A DNA stretch of 64,000 bases from Pedobacter riviphilus (GCF_014692875.1 NZ_CP061171.1:2294001-2358000), one strand, 5' to 3'; positions 36,009-45,534 are shown, counted from the first letter of the stretch. Made by a program: numbers and translations. Notes: generated from the letters alone by a model not told the origin.

Positions 36009-36048
36009 TAAAAAAAATCCTCTTTTGAATCGAATCAAAAGAGGATTT
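36009..36048 (-). terminator. Strong terminator after the btuB operon
   Basis: On the minus strand AATCCTCTTTTGA pairs with TCAAAAGAGGATT, followed by a T-run (A-run on the plus strand at 36010-36017). It separates the riboswitch-btuB-DUF6580 transcript from the BtuF-like/sirtuin/PP-loop group, unless read through. Confidence 0.87.
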
Positions 36049-36093
36049 CTATGTTGTTTTCGCTTGATTGATATTATACCAATCAATGGAAAT

Positions 36094-36681
36094 CTATAAC
36101 TTTTGTCTTTGCAGTTTCAATACTGGGTATTTTGCTTTTAAAATTTCGAAAGCTCCAAAAAGTAATGCACCATAAATCACTGTTCCCTCTAAGAATCTGA
36201 TCTCGAATGGAATGGCTTTAATTAAACAATCTATAAACCCATTGAAGTTTTGTGTATACAGCGGGTTCTTATACCATGAGCCAATATCACTTACAATCCA
36301 ATGGATGAATACAATTACAATTGTAGAAAGTAATAAGCTAGCAATATTTACCTTTTTTAGTAAGAAACGACTCACTAAAACCATTAATGCAATTGCAAGG
36401 TATGTCCAGAGTTCTTGAATTAAGAATATATCTACATACTTTTTATATATGGTTGTATAAAGCACTAAATCGCTTAAAAATAAACTCAATAGCGGAAAAG
36501 CGAATGCTTTAAGATTATCTTTAAAATATGCTCCTCCAAATAAAGCTACCGCTCCTATTGATGAAAAATTAGCAAACTTTAATTCATCTGAGTTAAATGT
36601 TACCAGCAAACGGAAAGCCGTTATTACCAATATCATTAACAACAAAATTAAAGTACGTGGATTAAATTTTAAATGAGACAT
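36094..36681 (-). CDS. DUF6580-type integral membrane protein (putative transporter)
   Basis: 195 residues with about five or six hydrophobic helices. FANFSSIGAVALFGGAYFKDNLKAFAFPLLSLFLSDLVLY (about 36-75) matches the DUF6580 pattern, proposed as a transport protein and reminiscent of ECF-type substrate-specificity components. It lies 41 bp after btuB, in the same transcript under the cobalamin riboswitch, and before a strong terminator. I infer that it handles cobalamin or a precursor across the inner membrane, since BtuCD is not in the window. Experimental support is unknown to me. Confidence 0.72.
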   Translation of the reverse strand: MSHLKFNPRTLILLLMILVITAFRLLVTFNSDELKFANFSSIGAVALFGGAYFKDNLKAFAFPLLSLFLSDLVLYTTIYKKYVDIFLIQELWTYLAIALMVLVSRFLLKKVNIASLLLSTIVIVFIHWIVSDIGSWYKNPLYTQNFNGFIDCLIKAIPFEIRFLEGTVIYGALLFGAFEILKAKYPVLKLQRQKL

Positions 36682-36722
36682 CCTATTTTTGGTTAATATG
36701 TATACTGCAAAGTTAAATTTTA

Positions 36723-38591
36723 TTAGTGTATATTAAAAATTACTCCGGTATTAAAGTTGAAACCTAAGCTATTGTAACCAATAATCTCGTTGTATTTTTC
36801 GTTCAGGATGTTTTTGGCATCAAAAAACAGTTTTACACGTTTTTTAGCCAAAGCATATTCTGCATAAGCATTTAACAATTTATAAGCAGGTAAATTATCT
36901 ACCGTGTAAGTCGTAAAATTACCATCGTTACGTTTACCAAAGTAACGGTAATTTGCGCTTACATATAAATTGCTCGTAGCCTGCGCACCTGCAGTGATCC
37001 CAAATGTATGTTTTGGTCTGCGGAAAAGATAGTTGGCAACCGCATTATCAACAAAATTGAACTCATTCCCTTCTACGTAAGCATAATAACCATTGATATT
37101 GAACACACTGAATTTAACTGCTGGTTCAACCTCGAAACCTTTGGTTTTCTGACTTACCTGGTTAATATATCCATTAGGATAAGCATAAATGATTGCATCG
37201 GTTAAATCTCGCTTATAACCTGCTAAACGTAAGCTAAATTTGTCGTCAGCAAAGCTAAAATTAACACCAGCTTCGTAATTCTTCGATTTCTCAGGCTTTA
37301 AGTTCAAATTAGCACCAAACTGACCAAAAAGCATGTTCAAGGTAGGCACTTTAAATGCTGTTGAAACAGTTCCAAATAACTTTATTTCCTTAATGATGTT
37401 GATACTTGGGGTAATTGAGTAAGTATAGTTTTCGCCATATTGTTCGTGTTTATTGTAACGTCCGCCAACTTCAAGATTAAATACACTTAAATCGTGTAAG
37501 AATAAAGATCCATAAGCAGCAAAAATATTGGTTTCCGGTTTATTGGTTGCTGATGATAATTTCATCACGCGGTTATCGATACCCACCAATAAATCTAATT
37601 TATTTCCCAATTTTTGGTTGTAGAATAAATCCAACAACGATACGCGACCTTCGTTAACACTAGGATATTGGCTGTGTGCATCGTTTCTGGTGCTTTCAAA
37701 ACTATAGTTCAAGGTTACTTTACCGGTAGCAAATTCATATTTGGCATTAGTACCTGCAGCAAAGTTTTTCAAAATCGAATAATTGTTTGCATCGGTAAAA
37801 GCACCACCATCAAATTTATAATTGCCATAATAATAACGCACAAATGGATTTACAGAGAAATGATTATCCAATTTGATTCCGAAGTTCGCATTTAGAGCAT
37901 CGGTTTTGAAACCATCTTTATCAAATATAGCTGCACTTCCCATTGGGGTTGCTGCTTCTGAAATCCCATCGGTTTTAGCATGGGTATAGTTAATATTATA
38001 AGAAAAACCTTCAACTCCACCGTTTAAACCAATGGTTCCTTTATAAGTTTCGTAACTCCCTGCACTGGCCACACCATAAATGGTATTTCCTTTTGGGCCA
38101 CCTTTTTTGGTGATAATATTGATTACCCCTGCAACGGCATCAGAACCATAAATGGTAGACTGGCCGCCTCTTAAAATTTCGATGTGATCAATCTGATCAA
38201 TAGAAATCAATCTTAAATCGAATGCACCTCCGTTTCCTGATGGATCGTTCTGTACAATACCATCAATTAAAACCACTGCATAAGCACTTCCTGCACCCCT
38301 AAAAAATACCGATTTGTTTAATCCTGGGTTGCTGCTTGCGCCTGCTACAATAATCCCTGCCTGCTCACTAATAAGTTCTGGCAATGATTTCCCGTTACTG
38401 CGATCCAATACTTCGCGACTGATGATAGTGACCACTTTTCCAGTCTGAGATTGTTTCTGGTCATTTTTTGTTGCAGAAATTACAACATCTTTGAGCTGCA
38501 AACTATCTTGAGTTTGAGCATTAGCCACCTGGCCAATCATTAACTGTGCGAGCCCCAGCCCTGCTACAGTTAGCATACTTTTTTTGTTCAT
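36723..38591 (-). CDS. btuB: TonB-dependent cobalamin receptor BtuB
   Basis: 622 residues from ATG 38591 (MNKKSMLTVAGLGLAQLM). The reading frame could begin at 38618, but the signal peptide starts here and ends at VANAQ. The plug domain (about 35-150) shows VVISATKN, LPELISEQAGIIVAGASS, VLIDGIVQNDPSGNGGAFDLRLISIDQIDHIEILRGGQSTIYGSDAVAGVINIITKKG. A 22-strand barrel follows, ending GYNSLGFNFNTGVIFNIH with an aromatic-type terminus (VIFNI). TonB-dependent uptake of cobalamin across the outer membrane. Identification as BtuB rests on the cobalamin riboswitch in front of it. Forms an operon with DUF6580. Confidence 0.93.
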   Translation of the reverse strand: MNKKSMLTVAGLGLAQLMIGQVANAQTQDSLQLKDVVISATKNDQKQSQTGKVVTIISREVLDRSNGKSLPELISEQAGIIVAGASSNPGLNKSVFFRGAGSAYAVVLIDGIVQNDPSGNGGAFDLRLISIDQIDHIEILRGGQSTIYGSDAVAGVINIITKKGGPKGNTIYGVASAGSYETYKGTIGLNGGVEGFSYNINYTHAKTDGISEAATPMGSAAIFDKDGFKTDALNANFGIKLDNHFSVNPFVRYYYGNYKFDGGAFTDANNYSILKNFAAGTNAKYEFATGKVTLNYSFESTRNDAHSQYPSVNEGRVSLLDLFYNQKLGNKLDLLVGIDNRVMKLSSATNKPETNIFAAYGSLFLHDLSVFNLEVGGRYNKHEQYGENYTYSITPSINIIKEIKLFGTVSTAFKVPTLNMLFGQFGANLNLKPEKSKNYEAGVNFSFADDKFSLRLAGYKRDLTDAIIYAYPNGYINQVSQKTKGFEVEPAVKFSVFNINGYYAYVEGNEFNFVDNAVANYLFRRPKHTFGITAGAQATSNLYVSANYRYFGKRNDGNFTTYTVDNLPAYKLLNAYAEYALAKKRVKLFFDAKNILNEKYNEIIGYNSLGFNFNTGVIFNIH

Positions 38592-38704
38592 TTGATTGTG
38601 AGTTTTGCCCACAGCCAACAGATTAGAAAAGGAAATGAAAATACGAACAACGTTAATATCTCAATCCAAGCTTCAATCCCCGAAAGCTATGAAATTAAAC
38701 GCTA

Positions 38705-38875
38705 AAGGCAGGTCTTCTGACTTACTCCCGTTTTTTCTGTCTTCCCGCTCAGTAGTTAATTGGGCAGTGACTTAAGAATTGAAAAACGTTATAGAGCTTA
38801 CAGCTGCGGGACAGTTACAGATTTACACTGTATTCCCTTTTAATCCCGGATGTAAAGCCGGAAACCAAAAGCGCT
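38705..38875 (-). promoter_or_regulatory. Cobalamin riboswitch (AdoCbl aptamer)
   Basis: On the minus strand the B12 box reads AGTCAGAAGACCTGCC (plus strand 38707-38722), an exact match to its consensus. The upstream core ACTGTCCCGCAGCTGT, with AGTGTAAAT before it, is also present (plus strand 38796-38830). Its position directly 5' of btuB with no intervening gene shows that it represses btuB and DUF6580 when cobalamin is plentiful. The ends of the aptamer are estimated from the conserved parts. Confidence 0.95.
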
Positions 38876-38968
38876 GCAAAAGTAACAAAATTAAACAACA
38901 TGTAAAATGGATGATGGAAAATGGTGATTTTAATAGAAAAAGCTAAATTAGGAATCAAATTTCTACTC

Positions 38969-40216
38969 ATGAAAAGGATTTTAATTATTGCATTTTCGTC
39001 AATCAGTATATTTGCTATGGCACAAAAAACCGATACTGTTTTTCTTAGGAAACTAATGGAAACCAAACCAGAACTTTTTTCTTCAATACTTAACCATCCT
39101 GATAAAAACCAGGTTCAAATCCTTTATACCCAGGTTAACCGTGATGTAAAAAATAGACCTACTTTTAAAACGTTTAGCTATAATTTAGATCCGCACCATT
39201 ATTTTTACCCTGCAAGTACTGTTAAACTCGCTGCAGTGATTTTTGCCCTAGAGAAAATAAACCGGTTAAAAAACACGGGATTAACAGCTAAAAGTACCAT
39301 GATTACCGATAGTGCCTATAAAGGGCAAACGAAAGTTTTAACAGACACAAGTGCTAAAAATGGGCTTCCATCGATAGAACATTACGTTAAAAAGATTTTG
39401 CTTACCAGCGATAACGATGCCTTTAACCGTTTATTCGAATTTATCGGCCGGGCAGAAATTAACGAAAAATTGAAAGCAAATGGATTAAACGATAGTCGCA
39501 TTTTAAACCGCTTGGCCATTGGTGATGCCGGAGAATCGGCCAAACACACCAACCCTATTAAATTTTACAATGGCAGTCAATTGGTGTATGATCAACCGGC
39601 ACAATACGATCCAAAAGACTACGAACTGCAGCTAACTAATCTGGTAATGGGTAAAGGCTATTTGGACAGTGCCGATAAATTGGTAAATAAACCATTTAGT
39701 TTGGCAGGAAAAAATGCCTTTGCCATCAATGATCAACAAAAACTGATGCAGAAATTAATTTTTCCTGAGGCTTTTCCAACTAATGAAAGGTTTAACCTGA
39801 CTGCAGAAGATTATAAGTTGATTTATACCTACATGAGCAAATATCCAACGGAAAGCGATTATCCTAAATACGATCATAAAGAATTTTGGACAACCTATGC
39901 GAAGATGCTGTATTATGGAAGAGAAAAGATAACACCAGCCCCAAACATTAGAATTTTTAACAAGTATGGTGATAGCTATGGCTACATCATTGATAATTCT
40001 TATTTCGTTGATTTTAAAAATAGAATTGAGTATTTCTTAACGGCGGTGGTACAAAGCAACGAAGATGGTATATTTAACGACAATAAATATGAATACGATA
40101 CTGTTTGTTTCCCCTTTATGAAGAACTTGGGCAAAAGCATTTATGAAGTAGAATTAAACCGCAAGAAAATGCACCGAACAGATCTTAGCAAATTTAAACT
40201 TGATTATTCCTACTAA
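38969..40216 (+). CDS. Secreted class A-type serine hydrolase (penicillin-recognising fold)
   Basis: 415 residues. An upstream in-frame start (38921) gives a poor signal, whereas MKRILIIAFSSISIFAMAQ at 38969 is a standard signal peptide. The nucleophile motif S-x-x-K is seen as ASTVKLAAVIFALEKI (about 75-90) and an SDN motif as LTSDNDAFNRLF. The KTG counterpart is less clear (FNKYGDSYGYI). The family includes class A beta-lactamases and related DD-peptidases or esterases, so resistance should not be assumed. Diverges from the cobalamin riboswitch region. No operon partner. Confidence 0.82.
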   Translation: MKRILIIAFSSISIFAMAQKTDTVFLRKLMETKPELFSSILNHPDKNQVQILYTQVNRDVKNRPTFKTFSYNLDPHHYFYPASTVKLAAVIFALEKINRLKNTGLTAKSTMITDSAYKGQTKVLTDTSAKNGLPSIEHYVKKILLTSDNDAFNRLFEFIGRAEINEKLKANGLNDSRILNRLAIGDAGESAKHTNPIKFYNGSQLVYDQPAQYDPKDYELQLTNLVMGKGYLDSADKLVNKPFSLAGKNAFAINDQQKLMQKLIFPEAFPTNERFNLTAEDYKLIYTYMSKYPTESDYPKYDHKEFWTTYAKMLYYGREKITPAPNIRIFNKYGDSYGYIIDNSYFVDFKNRIEYFLTAVVQSNEDGIFNDNKYEYDTVCFPFMKNLGKSIYEVELNRKKMHRTDLSKFKLDYSY

Positions 40217-40328
40217 GATTAAAACCTTTCAGTCCTTTTCAGGTTTATAGCGTAGAAATTGTATAAAAAACTATACATTAATTAAAAAATAATATATTCG
40301 CATTTCAAAATTAAAGAATACATCTCTA

Positions 40329-41732
40329 ATGGCTAAATTATTAATAATTGACGATGAGCGTGCGATAAGGAGTACCTTACGCGAAATTCTAGAGTATGAG
40401 AATTACGATGTTGAAGATATCGATAACGGTATTGACGGTCTCGAAATGATCAAAAAAGGAAATTTCGATCTGGTACTTTGCGATATCAAGATGAATAAGA
40501 TGGATGGTATGGAAGTGCTCGAACAGGCACAGATCATTAAACCAGATTTACCATTCATTATGATATCTGGTCATGGAACAGTTGAAACTGCAATTGAAGC
40601 CAGTAAAAAAGGAGCTTTTGATTTTATTTCGAAACCACCTGATTTAAACCGTTTACTGATTACTGTCCGTAATGGTTTAGACAGGGGAAATTTAGTTACC
40701 GAAACCAAGGTTTTAAAACGTAAAGCAAGTAAAACCCGTGAGATTTTAGGCGAATCGGAAAGTATTTCTAAAATTAAGGAAACCATTGAGCGTGTTGCGC
40801 CTACCGAAGCCCGTGTATTAATTACTGGTGCAAATGGTAGCGGTAAAGAATTGGTAGCCCGTTGGTTACACGAAAAATCGAACCGTGCCGATAGTCCTTT
40901 AATTGAGGTAAATTGTGCTGCTATTCCATCAGAGCTGATTGAAAGTGAATTGTTTGGTCACGAGAAAGGTTCATTTACCTCTGCTGTTAAGCAACGTATC
41001 GGTAAATTTGAGCTGGCTAATGGTGGAACTTTATTTTTAGACGAGATTGGCGATATGAGCCTCTCTGCCCAGGCAAAAGTTTTACGTGCTTTGCAAGAAC
41101 ATAAAATTTCGCGTGTGGGTGGTGAAAAGGAAATTGAAGTAAATGTTCGCGTTTTAGCAGCAACCAATAAAGATTTATTGAAAGAAATTGAAGATGGTAA
41201 CTTCCGTATGGATTTGTACCATCGGTTAAATGTAATCAATATCCATGTTCCACATTTAACAGAGCGAACTGATGATATTCCTGTTATTGCCCAGAACTTT
41301 TTAGAAAGTATCTGCAGCGATTATGGAATGCCCGTTAAGAAAATAAACGATGGTGGAATGGCCGCCTTAAAAGCTTTGCCTTGGACAGGTAATGTACGTG
41401 AGTTACACAATATGATTGAGCGTTTGATTATTTTAAGCGATAAGGTTATTACCGAAAATGACGTGCGTGCCTTTGCTAATCCAGGTGGTGGTACAAATAT
41501 TGGCGCCGCAAGCAGTGCGCAGATTCCGGGTGCCGGTGGATTGAGCCTGTCTTCTTCTTTCGATTCTTTCAATAATTTTCAGGATTATAAAGATCACGCG
41601 GAACGTGAATTCATCAAATTCAAACTGGAAAAAAACAACTGGAATGTATCAAAAACAGCTGATGAAATTGATATCCAAAGAAGTCACTTATATAGTAAAA
41701 TTGAAAAGTTTGGTTTAAAGAGAGCTGAGTAA
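40329..41732 (+). CDS. NtrC-type sigma-54-dependent response regulator
   Basis: 467 residues. A receiver domain (about 1-120) has its phosphorylated Asp in FDLVLCDIKMNKMDG. The AAA+ domain (about 145-380) has Walker A ITGANGSGKELVAR and Walker B GGTLFLDEIGDMSL. A Fis-type HTH ends the protein (NWNVSKTADEIDIQRSHLYSKIEKFGL). The sigma-54 contact loop, normally GAFTGA, is GSFTSA (ELFGHEKGSFTSAVKQ). No sensor kinase is adjacent, so this is an orphan regulator and its targets are unknown. Confidence 0.92.
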   Translation: MAKLLIIDDERAIRSTLREILEYENYDVEDIDNGIDGLEMIKKGNFDLVLCDIKMNKMDGMEVLEQAQIIKPDLPFIMISGHGTVETAIEASKKGAFDFISKPPDLNRLLITVRNGLDRGNLVTETKVLKRKASKTREILGESESISKIKETIERVAPTEARVLITGANGSGKELVARWLHEKSNRADSPLIEVNCAAIPSELIESELFGHEKGSFTSAVKQRIGKFELANGGTLFLDEIGDMSLSAQAKVLRALQEHKISRVGGEKEIEVNVRVLAATNKDLLKEIEDGNFRMDLYHRLNVINIHVPHLTERTDDIPVIAQNFLESICSDYGMPVKKINDGGMAALKALPWTGNVRELHNMIERLIILSDKVITENDVRAFANPGGGTNIGAASSAQIPGAGGLSLSSSFDSFNNFQDYKDHAEREFIKFKLEKNNWNVSKTADEIDIQRSHLYSKIEKFGLKRAE

Positions 41733-41778
41733 GTTAAAGTGTTAGCGCCTTTAAATTAAGTAGAAAACAAAAAATATT

Positions 41779-41862
41779 GTCATCCTGAGCCTGTCTAAGG
41801 AAAAATATTTTTTGTTTTCTATTATAAAGTCTTCGATAAGCTCTAACAACCATGGCTTGTGT
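41779..41862. repeat. Truncated REP-like intergenic element
   Basis: GTCATCCTGAGCCTGTCTAAGG and CTTCGATAAGCTC are degenerate copies of the dispersed repeat, in the gap between the NtrC-like gene and the convergent ClC gene. Confidence 0.5.
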
Positions 41863-41895
41863 CTTCACGAATCATTTTCAGTATCGTGTTTAGAC

Positions 41896-43686
41896 CTACC
41901 CCATATAATCATTCTGCCTCATCAGCAACGCCCTGTATTTATTAAAAATTGCTGTTTTAGAGACAAAGCCTAAATATTGGTTCTGCACGGTAAGCACTGG
42001 TAAAATCCATACATTATCCTGTTCCATTTTCTCCAGTACCATTTTAAGGTCATCATTTTCTGTAATCGTATTCGGTGCAGGCTGAACCAAATGAGAAGCT
42101 CTTAAATTCCCCTTATCAGGATGATTGATCATCTCATTAAATAGTTCTTCCATGTAAATTATCCCCTTAAAATCGCCCAGTTCGTCTGTTACAGCACAAA
42201 TGTTTTTATGCGATTGCATAATCTCGTTCATCTTAACTGAAATCAGATCGTTCATATATAATTGAGGATAGGTTTTCTCGATCAAATACTTTAGCTTCAT
42301 CTGGTTTAAAACCGTTGTATCCTTATCCTCATGAGATAATAACTCTCCCTTATCGGCCAGTGCTTTGGTATAAATAGAATGTTTTTGCGAGCTGCGGTTA
42401 ATGGCGTAAGAAATCGCAGTGGTTATCATCAAAGGCACCATTAAAACATATCCCCCAGTAATTTCGGCAATCAGGAAGATACCCGTTAATGGGGCATGCA
42501 TAATCGAGCCTAAAGCAGCAGCCATGCCTGCAACAATAAAGTTCGAAACATTCAATTGCGCTATTCCCGATAAATTCACGACATAAGCAAATATAAACCC
42601 GATTAACCCGCCCATAATTAAACTGGGCGCAAATGTACCACCATTACCACCTGCACCTAAGGTAACAAGGGTGGCAATTGATTTCATAAAAATGGTCACT
42701 ACCGTAAACAGTACTACCACGGCCGAAATTGAGCTATAATCGGCAAAAATACTATTATTGATTACCGTATGATAATCACCCTTTAGTAAGCCTTTTATTG
42801 TGATATACCCTTCACCATATAGCGTAGGAAATAGAAATACCAAAGCGCCAAGCATTAAACCGCCTACAATTACTTTGGTATAAGGATGTTTTATTTTATA
42901 GAATAATCCTTTTACCGCATAATTTGCTTTGGTAAAATAGATTGAAAACAAACCAATAAAACAAGCCAGTATTACATAATAGAATAAAGCATTTATCTTC
43001 CACCCTTCTGTAACCAGAAAGAAAAGCTGTTGGGTATAAAATAATCTTGCCACTACCGCTGCCGTTGCGGCCGATAACAGAAGGGGAATAAATGCCGGAA
43101 TGGTAAACTCTGGCAATAGAATCTCGATGGCAAAAACAATCCCAGCAACCGGGCTATTAAATGCCCCTGCAATACCAGCGGCTGCACCACAGGCTACCAG
43201 CATGGTAATTTCGCGGTATGACAAGCCCAAAACACGACCAAGATTAGAGCCTATTGCCGATCCACTGGTAACAATTGGTGCCTCCAAACCTGTTGAACCA
43301 CCAAAACCTACCGTAACGGCTGCAGTAATAATCTGCGAATAAATATTATGTGCTTCTACCTTACTCGATTTTTTCGAAATGGCATAAAGTAAAGGGGTTA
43401 AACCTGTTTCGAATTTTGTTTTACGGATAAAGTATTTGATGTACAAAACCGTTAGAAAAATACCGATCATCGGAAATATAAAGTACAAATAGTATTTATA
43501 TTTCCAGTGCCAGTCTGATTGAAGAAATTCTTCGATATGGTGGGTTAAACTTTTTAAAACGGCAGCTGCGAGTCCTGCTAAAATCCCGACAATTACAGCA
43601 AGGATAATTAAGAAATTACGGTTTGATATTTTAGATTTTCGGTACTGGTTAATCTTATCAAGGTAATTTACAAATCTGATGTACAT
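41896..43686 (-). CDS. ClC chloride channel/transporter with CBS pair
   Basis: 596 residues from ATG 43686 (MYIRFVNYLDK). A longer frame reaches 43746. About ten or more helices precede a C-terminal CBS pair (about 455-590). The Cl- path motif GGSTGLEAPIVTSGSAIG keeps the gating glutamate (E of GLEAP, as in GREGP), and SPVAGIVFAIEILLPEF matches the second motif. In that motif the position equivalent to the CLC-ec1 proton glutamate E203 appears to be Ile. It may therefore be a chloride channel rather than a coupled Cl-/H+ exchanger. Lies next to an RluA gene on the same strand. Confidence 0.92.
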   Translation of the reverse strand: MYIRFVNYLDKINQYRKSKISNRNFLIILAVIVGILAGLAAAVLKSLTHHIEEFLQSDWHWKYKYYLYFIFPMIGIFLTVLYIKYFIRKTKFETGLTPLLYAISKKSSKVEAHNIYSQIITAAVTVGFGGSTGLEAPIVTSGSAIGSNLGRVLGLSYREITMLVACGAAAGIAGAFNSPVAGIVFAIEILLPEFTIPAFIPLLLSAATAAVVARLFYTQQLFFLVTEGWKINALFYYVILACFIGLFSIYFTKANYAVKGLFYKIKHPYTKVIVGGLMLGALVFLFPTLYGEGYITIKGLLKGDYHTVINNSIFADYSSISAVVVLFTVVTIFMKSIATLVTLGAGGNGGTFAPSLIMGGLIGFIFAYVVNLSGIAQLNVSNFIVAGMAAALGSIMHAPLTGIFLIAEITGGYVLMVPLMITTAISYAINRSSQKHSIYTKALADKGELLSHEDKDTTVLNQMKLKYLIEKTYPQLYMNDLISVKMNEIMQSHKNICAVTDELGDFKGIIYMEELFNEMINHPDKGNLRASHLVQPAPNTITENDDLKMVLEKMEQDNVWILPVLTVQNQYLGFVSKTAIFNKYRALLMRQNDYMG

Positions 43687-43760
43687 TCTATTGTTTTTTA
43701 ATAGAGGGCGAATACCAAAAGTAAGAAAAACAACGAAACGCGCCAATTTAAAGGGCTGTT

Positions 43761-44483
43761 TTAAGCATCAAATTTATCCAATAGCTTAATTAAAGTTGCA
43801 AAATCTTTTGGGTATGGTGCATCAATCACAATATCTTTGTCATCTAATCCTTTAAAAACCAAATGTCTGGCATGTAATGCGAAACGTTTCATAATGGGCT
43901 GCTCCTCTTCGCCTTTGGCTAATTTATATCCTCTCTTTATTGATGAAAGAAAAACAGGTTTCCCTTTGTACATATCATCACCAACAATGGCTGCTCTTTG
44001 TGTCGCCAGGTGAATACGGATTTGGTGCATTCTACCGGTAATCGGTTTACACTCTACCAAAGTATAGTGTTTGTAGTATTTTAAAGAATTGAATATCGTT
44101 TCTGCACGTTTACCTTCAGCCCTATCAATGGTTACATTTTTATTTCCATCGTTTAAAATAGGTAGATCAACAGTTAAATCATCAAAAATGACGTGTCCAT
44201 CTACCACGGCATGATAGGTCTTATTTACCTTTCTTCTTTCGAACTGCATAGAAGCGTGGCGGTAACCTTCTGGATTTTTTGCAATGATTAGAGCACCAGA
44301 AGTTTCTTTATCCAAACGGTGACAAACCTGCGCATCATCACTATACTGTTTGGCCAAGCGTAATACATTGGTTTCTCCAGATCCTCCACGTTCATCGAGC
44401 GAGGCTAAAAATGGAGGTTTATTGATCACAATAAAATCATTGTCTTCGAAAAGAATAAGGTCTTTAAAATTTGGAAACTTCAA
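43761..44483 (-). CDS. RluA-family pseudouridine synthase
   Basis: 240 residues. The catalytic block is CHRLDKETSGALIIAKNPEGYRHASMQFERRKVNKTYHAVV (about 55-95), with Asp in HRLD, and KPITGRMHQIRIHLA near residue 140. It resembles RluC/RluD, which modify 23S rRNA, but it lacks an S4 domain and starts straight into the catalytic fold. The target cannot be fixed. The ClC gene follows downstream on the same strand. Complete. Confidence 0.87.
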   Translation of the reverse strand: MKFPNFKDLILFEDNDFIVINKPPFLASLDERGGSGETNVLRLAKQYSDDAQVCHRLDKETSGALIIAKNPEGYRHASMQFERRKVNKTYHAVVDGHVIFDDLTVDLPILNDGNKNVTIDRAEGKRAETIFNSLKYYKHYTLVECKPITGRMHQIRIHLATQRAAIVGDDMYKGKPVFLSSIKRGYKLAKGEEEQPIMKRFALHARHLVFKGLDDKDIVIDAPYPKDFATLIKLLDKFDA

Positions 44484-44741
44484 ACTGTGCTGTAATTAAT
44501 GAAGCGCAAAAATACGATTTTATTTTTTTAAGGTGAGCCTGACCCTGAATTTATTTCAGGGACTCAATTAAGAAAGATGCTGATCTCGAATATTCGGGGC
44601 AGCATGCCGATTTTTTAGGACTGTTGTCCTCCTGAACCCGATCTATCGGGTTGTTTCTGGAATTAATTTACGATGCATAAAAAACACAGATTAATCACCA
44701 GAAAAATCTGTGCTAATCTGTGTTATCTATGGTAAAGCTAT
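44484..44741. repeat. Intergenic region with REP-like and inverted repeats
   Basis: GCCTGACCCTGAATTTATTTCAGGGAC at 44533 is a copy of the dispersed element. At 44683-44724 the 11-bp arms AACACAGATTA and TAATCTGTGTT pair exactly across about 20 bp, followed by ATCTATGG. This motif is similar to segments at 48140-48185. No gene is seen. Confidence 0.62.
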
Positions 44742-45431
44742 TTAAGATAGCTCAAACTTATAACCTACTCCTTTTACGGTTGATACATAAGTTTCGCCTA
44801 ATTTTTCCCTTAGTTTACGGATGTGAACATCAATAGTTCTATTGGTTACTACTACCGAATCTTCCCAGATATTTTTAAGGATCGATTCGCGGGTATAAAC
44901 TTTTCCTGGTTTTGATGCCAGCAGATATAAAAGCTCAAATTCTTTTTTCGCCAATACCACTTTGTTACCGCCTTGAAAAACCAAATAAGCTTCACGGTCG
45001 ATTACTAAATCGCCAATTTCCAATTTGTTTTCAGATACTTCTTCTGTTCCTGTATTCCGCCTTAAAATCGCATTAATGCGACTAACTAAAGCACGTGGTT
45101 TAATTGGTTTTGCGATATAATCATCAGCACCTACATTAAAACCAGCAATTTCAGAATACTCTTCACTTCTGGCGGTTAAGAAAACCATAAATGTATTTTT
45201 GAATTCAGGTATTGCACGCATTAAACGGCAAGCCTCAATGCCATCCATTTTAGGCATCATAATATCCAGAATAATCAAATCTGGGTGCACCTTTTTCGCA
45301 ACAGTAATTCCTTCTTGGCCATTGGTAGCTGTGAAAACCTGATAACCCTCTTTTTTAAGGTTATATTCAATAAGCTCCAGAATATCTGGTTCATCATCAA
45401 CAATTAATATTTTCTGACCTGCGTTGTTCAT
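44742..45431 (-). CDS. OmpR/PhoB-family response regulator
   Basis: 229 residues from ATG 45431 (MNNAGQKILIVDDEPD). An in-frame upstream ATG at 45470 gives a basic extension not typical of the family. The receiver (about 6-125) holds DDE and the phosphorylated Asp in PDLIILDIMMPKMDG, plus the conserved Lys in DDYIAKPIKPR. The C-terminal winged helix (about 138-229) has the OmpR-type pattern LTRRE...FELLYLLASKPGKVYTRESILKNIW, then VDVHIRKLREKLG. No histidine kinase is adjacent, so its signal is unknown. Confidence 0.93.
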   Translation of the reverse strand: MNNAGQKILIVDDEPDILELIEYNLKKEGYQVFTATNGQEGITVAKKVHPDLIILDIMMPKMDGIEACRLMRAIPEFKNTFMVFLTARSEEYSEIAGFNVGADDYIAKPIKPRALVSRINAILRRNTGTEEVSENKLEIGDLVIDREAYLVFQGGNKVVLAKKEFELLYLLASKPGKVYTRESILKNIWEDSVVVTNRTIDVHIRKLREKLGETYVSTVKGVGYKFELS

Positions 45432-45534
45432 AGTTAAATATTTGTTACGAAAGTAGTGTCTATGATGCAATATTTAGTTAAGCCTAAGTTAAGAAATTGT
45501 TAATTACTTAAATTAGTTTAACATGGAATTTGTT

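Noticed and set aside
38969..40216. Beta-lactamase resistance gene
   Set aside because: It has S-x-x-K and SDN but an unclear KTG, and a long extended protein; a general class A-fold hydrolase is the safer call.
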